The translations under genes and the position numbers were made by a program. Below the pieces are notes generated by a model that searched no databases, was not told where the DNA came from, and saw nothing but the letters and a program-made list of their open reading frames with translations. From contig OY992834.1 of the NCBI GenBank assembly GCA_963921425.1, positions 992,001-1,056,000 on the forward strand: a stretch of 64,000 nt of DNA, given 5' to 3'. The stretch comes from Dryas octopetala. Taxonomy: Eukaryota; Streptophyta; Magnoliopsida; Rosales; Rosaceae. Numbering within the stretch: position 1 is the first letter of the stretch; every line of letters begins with the position of its first letter. Shown here piece after piece: positions 50,501-63,100 of the stretch.

Positions 50501-50845
50501 TTTTTTTTTAAGATGATTTCTTTGTGGCTTTTTTCCAATGGAATTTTGTTATGGTAATGGTCAACGGTTTGAGGATAACTAGTGGATAAGATATGCCTCT
50601 TCCTAGAAACACAAGAAGTTTTGTTGACATGTAAATGCAATTGAAAATTTGCACAAAAATAATGCAAATTGTAAATTAAGGGTTTAGGGTAGCAACTAGC
50701 AACTTGCTAGATTAAGTTTTGGTCAACTAGCAACTAGCAACTAGCAACGTGTATAGTTACAATTGCAATTCAATTTTGGTCAACCAGCAACTTGCTAGAT
50801 TAAGCTTGATCGAGTCAGCAAAAATTATTCTCAGAAAAAACAAAA

Positions 50846-51475
50846 GGTTCAAGTACCAAAATTACCCACAAATTATTGGGAGTATTTCAACTAAGTCCAG
50901 AAACAACAAAATCTTTCAAATGAGTCCATAAACTAATATCTAAGTTGAAAAATTTACTTGTGTTAGATGCATCGAGTTCGAGGTTAATTGCTAGCGTGGC
51001 CAATCATAAAGCAACATGTTTAATGATGTGGCACCAGTTCCACGCATTATCCCCCCCAATTCTCAACACATGTCCGCCTACCTCCTTACATAGGCCTATC
51101 ACTTACTCTCCTTTTCCGCCTAAATATATTTCTCTCACATAATGATTTAGAAATATAGTTATTGCTTTGTGAATTTGAACCCCTTCCATTAACTATGTAA
51201 TAAAAGGAGTGAGTGGCGGCCCCGTATGTGGAGGTAGGCAGACACATGTCGGAGATTGGGCGGAACAAGGTGTAGAAATAATGTCACATCATTAAACATA
51301 CTGCATCATGATTAGTCACGCTAACAATTAAGCCTCAACTCTAACGATGCATCTAACATAAGCCAATTTTTCAACTTAGATATTATTTCATGGACGCATT
51401 TAAAAGATTTTGTTGTTCGTGATGAACCTAGTTGAAATACCTCCAATAGTTGGTGGATAATTTGGTGCTTGAGCC
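50846..51475. mobile_element. Foldback element, about 630 bp
   Basis: The left arm starts GGTTCAAGTACCAAAATTAC and the right arm ends ATAATTTGGTGCTTGAGCC. Arms of more than 250 bases pair imperfectly throughout (for instance TTAATGATGTGGCACC-like with ATGTCACATCATTAAACAT). No coding region or clear target duplication was found. Confidence 0.8.
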
Positions 51476-52330
51476 AAAAAAAAAAAAAAACAAGGAATTT
51501 GATTGGCTTGTAAAATGCATTTGCAACATGTGGTTCGAGTCAAAGAGCAATTTGAACATTATATATATACATGGGTTTTAATTGTAGAATCTTTCAAAAT
51601 TCTATTTTCCAGTTGCTGAATTGTCAGCTCAACTGTCACCCGCTTGAAAAAAGTAGCAACTTGGTAGCAAAAAATTCTGCGGAATATATTATGTAATTTT
51701 TTATTTTTTATTACTTGATTTGGTTTTCTATCCCACTTTTGTATGCTAGAACAATTCATCATGTTCACATGATCAGAAACGATTAGAAAGTCTCACAGAC
51801 ACAATGTACTATTTTCTTAATTATGTTCCTTAATTAATTTTAATTCCAATCCTCATTGTCATTTGCCACACTGCAGGTTTGATTTAGTAGGATTCCATTC
51901 TCATTCGCACAATTTAATCAACTAAGGTGGGATTAATGTTTAACATTTCTTGTGTGCAAGAAAAACCTATAGGTCGAGTTTGACCGAGTTATTATAGGAT
52001 TTTCAACAATGTTTATATTGATTAATTCCTCAGACGTGCATAAAGATGGTGGCCGGGATTCTTGTAGGATTTTAGTCAATTAGCAAGTTGCAAGCTTGAT
52101 TAGATATAAAGTATATTACTCTATTAGCAACTAGCAAATAAATAATTATGCATAATGTACTAAATAATTTTTATTGTTCATTTCTAACTGACCGAGGTAG
52201 CTAGTTGATAATGGCTGTAGCCAGCTAGGTTCATTGTTTGGCAAAACCCTCCAACCGCTAGCAGGAAGAATAATTGCTGAAAAAGATTGGAATTCCGATG
52301 AATTTGTTAAGGAATTAAGGAATTAATTAA

Positions 52331-53434
52331 GGCTTAATTATTGATTTACCATCTAAAATTGTAACTCATTCTCACTTTGCTACTTAAAAGATTTTTTGTC
52401 CCAAATTACCACAAGTACTTGTAACTTATATTCATGTCACATTTTACTTTGTTCCGTCAATAATTCCGTTAAAAATGATGACATTGCAATTAATGCTGAC
52501 GTGGCGCGTTGGATGTGCGCCACGTGTCACATCTTTGTTTTTATTTTCAGATTTTCGGATTTTTTTATTTTTTTATTTTTATAAACTTTAAAAATTAATT
52601 AAAAATAGCTCTGAACTCATAAAAACACACGGAAAATTTCTACGGACTCGTCTTGACTAGCACTAATTTACTACAAGGTTAAATTACCAATTTGCCTTCT
52701 AAAAATTTCCAAAAAAAATTAGAAAGTCCAAATTTATTTCTAAAAAATTAAAATAAATTTCCCTCTATTAAATAAATTCTAGAATTTTTGTAAACTCTTG
52801 AACAAATTCTCAAAAATATTTTGGAAATAAATTTGCCTGTTTTAGAGAATTATTTCGAGACTTTACAGAAATTCTAAAATTTTTCTAGAATTTATTTTAT
52901 TGGGAAATTTATTTTCCTCTAAGACTGAGAGGTCTTTTGGGTAGCAAGTGTTCACGAGAAAGGTATTGTTAGCTTTTAGAAGACTAACGGTGCAGACCTC
53001 ATATTTTTTGGAGTTTGGGAGATTATCCTATGAATTTCCAAAGAGTCTAGAGTATTTTAATTTTCTAGAAATAAATTTGGACTTTCCAAATTTATGGAAA
53101 TTTTTAGTGAATTAGTACTAATCAAGACAAGTCAGTAGGAATTTTTCGTGTATTTTTCTAAGTTTGGAGCTATTTTTAATTAATTTTCAAAGTTTATAAA
53201 AATAGGAAAATAAAAAAATCAGAAAATACAAGAAAAGATGTGACACGTGGCTCACATCCAGCGCGCCACGTCAGCATTAACGACCAGGTCATCATTTTTA
53301 ACGGAATTGTTGACAGAACAAGGTAAAATAGGACACGAATGTAAGTTACATGTGGTAATTTGGGATAAAAAAAACTTTCAGGTGGCAAAGTGAGAATGAA
53401 TTACAGTTTTGGGTAGTAAATCGAAAATTAAGCC
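52331..53434. mobile_element. Large foldback element, about 1.1 kb
   Basis: The left end is GGCTTAATTATTGATTTACC and the right end CGAAAATTAAGCC. Arms of about 450 bases pair, including GACGTGGCGCGTTGGATGTG with CACATCCAGCGCGCCACGTC (one mismatch). The same short open frame appears in both arms on opposite strands, which shows it is a mirror artefact. It contains no transposase and resembles long-TIR Mutator-like or foldback elements. Confidence 0.85.
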
Positions 53435-53734
53435 TATCTTTTTTCTTTCTTTTCTTAAAAAACAATATATATATATATATATATTCCTTATTATATATGT
53501 CATTGAGTGTTGATCGAGCTACTGGATGCATGTAAGTCTATAAATTTGAATCCGAAGATTAATGTTGTGTTCCATAGTACCTAGTTTTTAGCAGCTAGCT
53601 CCATAGTACGTACCTTTGGTTTCAATCAGAATTGCTGCAAAAAACCTAGGCACTCAAATTCCCTTCTCTTCTAGCTTGTTAATACCATCCAACGTGAAAA
53701 AGAAGAAAAAAAAAAAAAAAAAAAGGCACAAGTG
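53435..53734. promoter_or_regulatory. Upstream region of gene E
   Basis: About 300 bases between the foldback element and the gene E start, with an AT microsatellite at about 53466-53485 and an A-run just upstream of the start codon. It probably holds the leader and core promoter. Confidence 0.4.
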
Positions 53735-56700
53735 ATGTTTAACCCGCGGGATCAGGATGACCAGATTGAACTAAGGTTAGTTTCTTAATTTGAATCTAAT
53801 TTTTCTTTTTTGGGTGTCAGTTTCGAAAAATTTATTGTGTGTAATTGATTGTAACACCCCATGCACAGTTTGAATTAATTCAACAAATTTTATTTTAGGT
53901 GCTCATATTAATTCCAACACGTACTTTAATTACTACTGTCATATATCACCATTTCCGTGCCCTATGACTTGTATAAAAAAATAAAAAAAAACATTTACCT
54001 CTGCAATGGTTTTTGATATTTTCCCTTTCTGGTTGTATTAACTTTTTTTTCTTATGGATCAGCCTTCCAGCAGCTACTAATTTAGGCCGGCCTGGTGGGG
54101 GGTTATACGTACGCCCCAATGTTGCTAAACCAGCAGATGGAGGACCTTTAGCACCGAAAATATGGCGAAGAAGGTCAACAGTTGGAGGACTATTTGCAAA
54201 TAATTCATTGTGGGATAAGATATTTGTACTTTCATGTGTAGTTGCAGTCTTGTTGGATCCTCTCTTCTTTTACATACCAATCATCCATGAGGAGAAAAAG
54301 TGCCTTGGCAAAGACAAACATTTGAGGATTGCATCTCTTCTTTTACGATCACTCACTGATATCACTTTCATAGTGAATATCATATATCAAATTCGTGAAC
54401 ATATTAAAGCAACAAGTACCATACAAACTACTGTGCCCTCAAATACCAGAAGAGTTGTGGCCTCCGATGTAGAAACAGGACCAAATTTGAATTCGGAATC
54501 GGAAGGAGGGGAGTTCATGCAATTTGTTAAGGAAATAGCTCGAAAGTTTTACCAAATAAAGAAGACAGTTGCTCAGAAGATGCCCTGGTTATCTCTCCCC
54601 CTCTTCATTGACTTTCTAGCTGTTCTCCCCATCCCACAAGTAAGACATCAAATTCTACTTTGATTTTTAATTGGGCTAAATTATTAGCTAGCTAGGTTAA
54701 TTTAAGTAACCAGATAGATGTAATTATTGATTAATCATGACATCTAACCAATATTTAGTATTCTTCTTTATTTTTTTCCAGGTGCTCATAGTAGTTATTT
54801 TCTTCAGCATGAGAGGCACTGGATATTTGGATAATAGAAAGATTTTAAGTGTCTTTCTTCTTGGTCAATATGTGCCAAGGATCTATCGAATTCATCTATC
54901 CTCTAAAGAATTTACAAAGACAAGTGGAATATGGGTTAAAGGTGCATTCAACTTTTTTCTCTACATCCTTGCCAGTCACGTAAGTTTAATAGTTTGTTAT
55001 CAATTTGTTCTAGTTAATATCTTTTATTTAGTAAATGCTTTACTAATTTTCTTGTAAAAATGTTGTACGACATTTCATTTTTCGTGTGTCACTAATTAGT
55101 GTTTATATTGAATTTTGTCTCTTAGGTACTTGGAGCTTTTTGGTACTTTTTTTCAATTCAACGAGAGACATCATGTTGGAGTCGAGCCTGTAAAAATCAT
55201 AGTACAGATTATAAAGAATGTATGAGTACATTTTACTGCGATGATCCCAATACCACTTCAAGAAATATCACATTTCTAAATGAATGGTGCTCTTTAAATG
55301 CTTCAGACAATGCTCCATTTAATTTCGGAATATTTCTTGATTCCCTTGAGTCTGGTAATGCCGGAGAAATACGATTTCTAGAGAAGTTCTTGTACTCGTT
55401 TTGGTGGGGTCTGCGAAATCTAAGGTTTGCATCATGCAATATTGACAATCAACAATATAAGCACATTAATTGTTTGTAACTTTTGCCGGTCAGTGATTAG
55501 TATGTATCTATAACATATTGTTTGATCCCCAACTAATTTTTTGCAGTAATTTTGGAACAAATCTCGTAACGAGTAACTATGTGTGGGAAAACTGCTTTGC
55601 AATTCTTATTTCTATCATTGGCTTGCTCCTGTTTTTATACCTCATTGGAAATGTGCAGGTAATTGATAGTGATCGATTTTCTTCTCACTTAATTTTTTTC
55701 TTTTCAATCTTCAGGGTTGCTCTTGTTCATCCAATTGTGTATGTTGGTTTTGAAATTAATTGGAAAGACAAATTATTAACTTCATGATGTATACACCTTG
55801 TAGCTAGCTAGGATAATTTGAGGAGCTAATGGATATATAGAGGTTATTTTTTTGACCTTTTTGTTGTGGTACAGACACTTATGCAACTGTCAACTACAAG
55901 AACAGAGGAGATAAGACAGAAGATTCAAATGAAAGAGCTAGATATTCAAGTGTGGATGGAGAGAAATGCTCTCCCTGATGAGCTGAAGAAGGAGATCATT
56001 AAGAACATAAGAAAAAAGTTGGAAGAAGACAAAGATGCTAATTTAGAGGATCTGTATTCTATTCTTCCCTGGCAAACCAGAAAATCTCTAAAGCGTTTTC
56101 TCTGCATGGAAACGCTAAAGAAAGTATATTTCTGAACCTGGCTTGTTTAATTTAATTATATATTAATTGATCTATTCATGTAAGCTAATTAGATATCTAT
56201 GTGTGTGTATAGGTACCAAAGCTTAAAAAGATGAAAGCGCCAGTGTTGAAAATGATATGTGACTATCTGAAGCCAGTGATGTACGCAGAGAATAGCTACA
56301 TCGTTCGAACGGGAGAGCCACTGGATTTGATGTTTTTCATTACACAAGGCACTGTATGGACCTACACCATTAGAGAATCCAGTCATGGTGTTCCTGTTGG
56401 AGGAGCATTAGCAAGGGCTTCGCCATCAGCTATTCACAAGACCCTTGAGAAAGGTGATTTTTACGGAGACGAAGAACTTCTGAGTTGGGCATCCATACCC
56501 GACAACACATTTTCCAACCTTCCCATCTCGACCGAAATGGTGAAATGCCATACCAAAGTAGAAGGCTTTGCTCTGTCGGCCAAGGACTTGTCGAGCGTGG
56601 CCGCCAAATGCAAAATGTATTGGGATTTCGGGAGTTCAGAGCAAAGAGAAGAGGTGGCGCGTTCGACCATATCAACAGCAATCCATCGTTTCCGCCACCG

Positions 56701-56797
56701 CAGTAATCAAACCCCACGCCCGCCGGCTGCAGTGGGTGCTCATCAGAACTTGCCAAGACCAATCACCTATGTCAAACCTGCAGTCAATCGCCGTTAA
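53735..56797 (+). CDS. CNGC-like channel gene E
   Basis: Seven exons: 53735-53775, 54063-54639, 54782-54979, 55126-55424, 55547-55658, 55875-56123 and 56213-56797. They total 2061 nt, or 686 residues, all in phase. The protein starts MFNPRDQDDQIELS, then has a basic stretch KIWRRR. S1 is SCVVAVLLDPLFFYIPII, the S4-like segment is QYVPRIYRIHL, and S5 starts VLGAFWYFFSIQRETSCW. The filter is GTNL at about residues 375-378. The nucleotide-binding domain has KGDFYGDEELLSW and LPISTEMVKCHTKVEGFAL. The Gln-to-Thr change in the pore and the loss of the cassette Arg are shared with gene A, its closest full-length relative. The tail is short and basic (HRFRHRSNQ) and then Pro-rich, with no IQ motif. 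Genes B, B-prime and the relics at 25282 and 31812 also descend from this type. Confidence 0.92.
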
Positions 56798-57819
56798 TTA
56801 ATTAATTAATTAGAATGGTAGGTTGTTTAGTAATTAGTGGCATCAATAACTCACCCCCTGATTATTCAATGATCAAAAGCTTTGTACGTATATATATATT
56901 GTTACTCACCAACAAATATGAAAGGGGCTGATCAGTGGATTTCTATTTTTTCTGAACATGAAAAGCTTTTTGGTTGATTGGAAGGGATTTTAATCAATGA
57001 GTAAGTGTACAGCGTCCTCAATATTACTAAAACCTTAAACTCAAATATATCCTTCCAAGAGAAGGACTTGCCTATCACGAGAATAGGAGAGATGGCATCC
57101 CAATCTCTCATGGATCTATGTCTCTGTCTCTCTCTCTATCACGAGGACATGCAAGTTTTATTCAAAAACTTCATCTTTTTATCTAAGAGGAAATTACAGA
57201 TTTAGTCAACTTATTTTATACTTAATTCAATTTTCGTCCACAATCTTTTTTAAGTTATATTTTGGTCCACTAATTGTTCCACTTGTTCAATAAATGGCCA
57301 GATTAATTTTCTCAAATTTGGTCTGCCTTTTACCTTATCAAATCTCACCTAAGTTCAGCAAACATATAATTATTTTAAAGCTATGCATTTCATCTTTACA
57401 ATCATATAAAGATCATTCAAATTGAAGTTCTAAAACTCATGATAATTGACCCTAAAGTAGGGTACCCGAAACTACCAATTTTTCAAACTTTTTTCAATCT
57501 CAATTCTCTTAGATTTTAATATCCTAAATTTGTTTTTATGACTAAGAAATGATGAAATATAACTTATACTTCAATTATAATTGAAGAAAAAACAACCCAA
57601 AATATTTAAAGTCACAAATATGGACCTTTATTGAACAAATGAAACAATTAGTGAACCCAAACAGAACTTAAAAAAAATCGTAAACTAAAATTGAACTAGG
57701 TATAAAATAAGTGGACTAAATCTGTAATTTCCTCTTTCATCTAATGAGAAACTATTGTGTTATATGATATATATATATATATACATGCTCCTTCTATTGA
57801 AGTATACCTCAACTTATTT
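56798..57819. other. 3' flank of gene E
   Basis: AT-rich non-coding sequence with poly(AT) tracts. Parts look like another low-copy AT-rich inverted repeat (TTAACTTATTTTATAC near 57208 against GTATAAAATAAGTGGAC near 57700), which may be a further MITE of about 520 bp. No gene was seen. Confidence 0.5.
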
Positions 57820-58147
57820 ATGTTGAGGTATGACCTTATTGGGGCCTACACGAGTGGTTTTGTGTCGATCCGAACCGTTCGCAAGGATCATCTTCATTGA
57901 TAGATCATCCTTGCAAAAAATTAGCCAAATCGGAAATCATTTGTCTATCTAACTTTGATTAAACAAATGAACGGTTTCATCGAAAATATTTGGTTCGTCC
58001 ATTTATTTGATAAAAGTTAGATAGGCAAATGATTTCCGATTTGGCTAATTTTTTGCAAGAATAATCTATCAATGGAGATGTAAAAATTGAATGATTCGGA
58101 TCGACACAAAACGACTCGTGTGAGTCCCAATAGGATATACCTCAACT
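57820..58147. mobile_element. MITE-like inverted-repeat element
   Basis: The ends TTGAGGTATGACCTTATTGG and CCAATAGGATATACCTCAA pair. Inner arms pair AAATTAGCCAAATCGGAAAT with ATTTCCGATTTGGCTAATTT. No coding sequence. The left border is blurred because GTATACCTCAAC also occurs just outside it at 57803. Confidence 0.8.
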
Positions 58148-60125
58148 TATATATATAGTAACATTAAGTGGCAGTTAGAACCTTAGAATTCAATTTACTT
58201 AAACAAGACATTTATTAGTGGCCAAAAAAAAAAAACAAGACATTTATTGACTTGTAAAATACAATTGTAAATTTAGTCATCTATAGCAATTTGAGTATTA
58301 CAATTACCGTTAATTTCTTTTCTTATCTTCAATTTTATATTCCTGATCAGAAGTACTCCTATAATAGTGATCAATTATATAGCAACTTGCAAGATTGAGC
58401 TCGATCAGTCCCTAAATTTTTATTAATCATTGAAAAAAATCAAGCAAGCAATTTGATAGGCTTGTAAAATATGCATTAATTTGCAATATATTATATGTGG
58501 TTTAAAGTCAAAGAGCAATTTGATCGAACCTTACACTTGAGTTTTAATTTTTTATCTTTTAATCTTCTATTTTCCAGTTGTTGAGTTGTCAAGGTCACCA
58601 GCTAGTAAAAAATAGCCACTAGCTAGCAAAAAATTATGCTTAATATTAAAATTCTCTGATTGAGGTACTTGATAATTCATATATATATAATATATATATA
58701 AGACCAAAAGAACAGTTCATAATATGCAATTAAGCACCACTTTTGCACGCGTTCAGACATTAAATCATCCTTTTCACATGAGCTATATGTGTGAAATGAT
58801 GATCGAGTTACAATGACTTCATGCATCTCAGTCTCCTCAGCAGGCAGGCCATGTGATCAGATTATGTCGGCAGCCTCACGTCAGTTCAAGAAAAAGTAAA
58901 GGCTAGCTTTTAGCTGGAAAGTTAATCATTATGTGTATAGTATATATAATTATGTAATACTACTCTTAAATCCGGAATTTAATTCGATGGTTGTTAACTT
59001 GTTAAGGAATTAATAATTAATTATGAAAGAAAATAATAAGAAAAGACTGGTTATGGACAAGTCCTTCGTAAATAATAAAAAAAGACTGGTTATGGACAAG
59101 TCCTTCATCAACAACTACTAACAATTAAAATATATACCACGCATACGTACCTTCCTCTCGTTGATTTGTCGATTCCATTCTAACCCAAGTCTTTCTTTTA
59201 TAAACCCTAATTAAATTATTGACGGTTGAGCTTAGCTACTGCATGCATGTAAGTCTATAAAACTGAATCAAAATCATGTTGTGTTCCATATTGGTTTCTA
59301 GCAGCTAGCTAGCTAGCAAGCATTCCAGTTTTGGTTTCAAATATTGGAACATATACTAGCTACCAGCTCGACTACCTGTAGAACGAGTTCATGCTTTCCT
59401 CAAGTAATTATAACTACTCTTTCTCTACTTATCTCTTTAAATTTCCTATATATCCTCGCTCAAACTTGATTCTATATGTAGAAAAAAATTTGTGTGTGAC
59501 CGTCACACAATTATGTGATGTTAATTAATTACAATCTATATATGTGATATATGTAATATAGATGACAACATGCTTATACTTTTAGGGTAGAATATTATTA
59601 AATATACACATATTATAACATTGGTGGATTAATAACACCATATAATAGTGCTACAGTAGTCACACATAAAAATGACTCCTTTTATGTATATTTGATTAGA
59701 CACTTATATATGTTTTAATTATATACTTGGGGTGTACATGTACACTTGCACTTTTATAATAAGTGGTCACATGACTAGCATGTAAGGATATATTGTGATC
59801 GGTGTGGATGTATACACTCGTTATGTGGAAGTCTTTCTTTAATGCAAAAAATAAAAAAAATCCTAACATGCATTATTCCTCTAGTTTCTTCACATATCAT
59901 AAATATCAATTTACTAAGTGTCTTTCTCTATTCATATATATATGTTTTTATCCAATACATTAAGCCTTATATATACTAATCATCTGTAATTTCTATATTT
60001 TCAATTTTTCAGGACCAACTATTGTGGTTCTCCAAGATAAATTTTGTTTGTCTGATCGATCTACTAATAGCTTAGGGAATCCTTCCAGTATCCAACATAA
60101 AAAGACAAGAAAAAAAGCATAAATT
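58148..60125. promoter_or_regulatory. Long upstream region of gene F
   Basis: Non-coding sequence. The final 200-250 bases match the sequence just upstream of gene C (TTTCTATATTTTCAATTTTT, then CAGGACCA) and include the likely leader. A 39-base direct repeat (AGACTGGTTATGGACAAGTC core) occurs twice in tandem at about 59033-59110. No gene or structural RNA was recognised. Confidence 0.5.
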
Positions 60126-63100
60126 ATGAGTACTACCCGAGATGATCTGGAAGAGAACAATATTCAACTAAGGTAATTAGTTATCTAAATTTCTTCGATC
60201 TGGAGTTTTGAGATTACATGTTGAGCTTTTAGGTTTTAATATTTGTGGAGATATTCTTTGTGATTGCATGTATTTTGTTAACAGTATTGTGAACGATGGT
60301 TACGGATTAAGAAGCGGTTATCAGGGGACACATGTAATTGGTGGTTCCAATCTCACCTCGGAGAAATTTGGCCCGCTAGGACTTACAGAAACAGAAGATT
60401 CTGAAAAGAAACCACAACGCTTTCATGAAAAGGTTCCTGCATGGTGGAACTGGAATACGGTGTTTGTAATTTCATGTGTGCTGGCAGTCTCATTGGATCC
60501 CTTGTTTTTTTACATTCCAATCATCGACAGGACCAGAAAGTGCCTTACAATGCACAAAACCTTGAGGAACGTAGCTCTCACTCTCCGATCACTCACGGAT
60601 GTCATTTTCATAGTTCATATCATAAATCAAATTCGTGAAGCTTTTAAAAAATCTAAGGAGATCCAAGCCCAAACCGGAGAAGGAGACCCAATTCGAAAGC
60701 CAGCTGGTTGGGCTGCTCAATACCTGCAGGTACAATCACAAGGCCCAAAGTCAGTTTGGGATGTTATGCTGTCGAAAATTTATGATGTATTTGAATATGT
60801 CGATGTAGTAGTTGAGCAGTTGTCATGGCGCTCTTTTGTAACTGACATTCTCGCTGTTCTTCCCATCCCACAAGTAAGACCAAATTAAGCCTTAATTAGC
60901 TGTGATTAATCCATAAACTAATTAATTAGCTAATGGACTTCGAAGTTCTAACCCATGTTTACTATTGTTTGTTTTGTACAGGTGCTCTTGGTTGTTGTCC
61001 TTTTCAAAATGAAAGGCTCTAACTATCTGGAATATAGAAAGCTTCTGAATTTCTTTCTTCTCGCCCAATACGTGGCAAGGGTGTTTCGAGTCTACCTCTC
61101 ATCTAAGAAACTTACAAAGAGTTATGGAATATGGCTTAAAGGGTTATTTAATTTCTTTTTATACATCCTTGCCAGTCACGTAAGTTTTACTTCTCTTGTT
61201 AATATTATTTTCTTTTAATACTCCTATCAATTTTATTTTAATCTATAATTTAGTAACTAATGTTAGACTAGTTTTCTTTGAAAAATTTTATAGACTTAAC
61301 TACGTATTAATTAAGGATTTAATTTTACAGTAACCCCATGATTAATTGGCATGTGCCTTGTGATCAGTTTGCTAATTTAGGTGCTTAATTACTTTATCGA
61401 TGGGGTAATAAGCAGAATTTAGATTTCAAGTTCTTATTGAAAAACTTAGCAGAGGCTTTCTTTGCTGCCCAAATTCAGCTATATATATACATATATATGT
61501 ATATCAGTATATATACAGGGAGCTTCAAGTGTGGGATTCCACATTTAGTGTTAAATGTGGGATAGGATGGATGGGCCCACTCCATGGCCCCTTTAGGTGT
61601 GAGATATTATATTTAGGCTTATTTGTGGGATCTTTCATGGGGCCCACTCCACATTGTATTTCGATAATTGGAACCGTTAAATTTTTTTGTTTTCATTGAA
61701 GAATCGTGCTTGCAAAAAATTAAGTTAATCAGAAACTATTTAACAGTTGATTAAATGATCAACATTTCAAATGTTTATCAAAAATATTTTGTTCATGTAT
61801 TTATTTTATCAAAGTTTGATAGCTTTTATGGTTTCCGATTTGCTTAATTTTTTGCAAGGATGATATTTAAATATAAACTTAAAAAATAAACGATTTGGAT
61901 CGTTGAAATACAATGTGGAGTGGACCCTATATTGAGATCTCACACTTGAAACTCCCTATATATATTAATTAAAAATTATGTGTACGGGCTAGCTCCATGT
62001 TGATTGGGCAAAATATTTTCTAATAGAGCTAAATATATATAACCCTTACTAGCTAGCTACTGTTACACACAACATTTAAATTTTTGTTCAAATACATCTC
62101 TCAATATTTACTTTTCCTTTAGTATCAATTCATTTTGCTTAGATCTGTTAATTTATAAATTTGTTGTCTTATAAATAATTAGGTTCTTGGAGCTTTTTGG
62201 TATTTTTTCTCTATTCAACGAGAAACATCATGCTGGCATCGAAATTGTGAACCATATTGCGAAACTAGTACCTTTTTCTGCGATAACTACAATAACGATA
62301 CAATGAAGCCACTTAGGGAATCCCTAACAAAAAATTGCACTGTAGATTATTTTCCAGACAATGAAGAGCCAAAATTTGATTTTGGAATATTTCTTGATTC
62401 CCTCAAGTCTGGAAACACATTATCAACAGACTTTCCACAGAAGTTCACTTACTGTTTTTGGTGGGGTCTGCGAAATTTAAGGTTTGCATATAATAATATA
62501 TAATATATTTACTATTTGACGATTTTTTTTTCTAAACAGTAAACATAAAGTATTTTGTATATTCTACCAGCTGATTAAAAAATAATAATTATATAAGAAG
62601 TCTTGAAAAACTTCTGCCATTAATTAATATCTCAAATTTTATTTGATAGTCCTTAATTTGGTTAATTAATTTTTTGCAGTAATTTTGGCACGAGTTTGGA
62701 AACCAGTACCTACGTATGGGAAAACTTCTTTGCAATTTTAATTTCTATCATTGGCTTGCTACTATTTTTGTATCTTATTGGAAATGTGCAGGTTGGTATT
62801 AATTCATCAATCGATCTCTCTACTTATTTATCTTTTTATTTTTTTCAATCATCTTCCTTTAACTTGTTCACATATATTAATTGGTGGTGGTGAAATGTAC
62901 TGTGTGTAGACATTTATGTCGATGCGAGCTGAAAAATCAGAGGAGATAAGACAAAAGATGAAAATGAAAGCCAAAGATATAAACATGTGGATGTTGACAA
63001 ATCATGTGCCTTTGATATTGAGGAATAAAATCAGGAAAGACATAGAACAAAAATTGGAAGAAGACAAAGATGCTGATATTGAGAATCTATTCAACATTCT

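Noticed and set aside
52396-53388. Two short similar proteins on opposite strands
   Set aside because: They are the two arms of the foldback element at 52331-53434 read on opposite strands.
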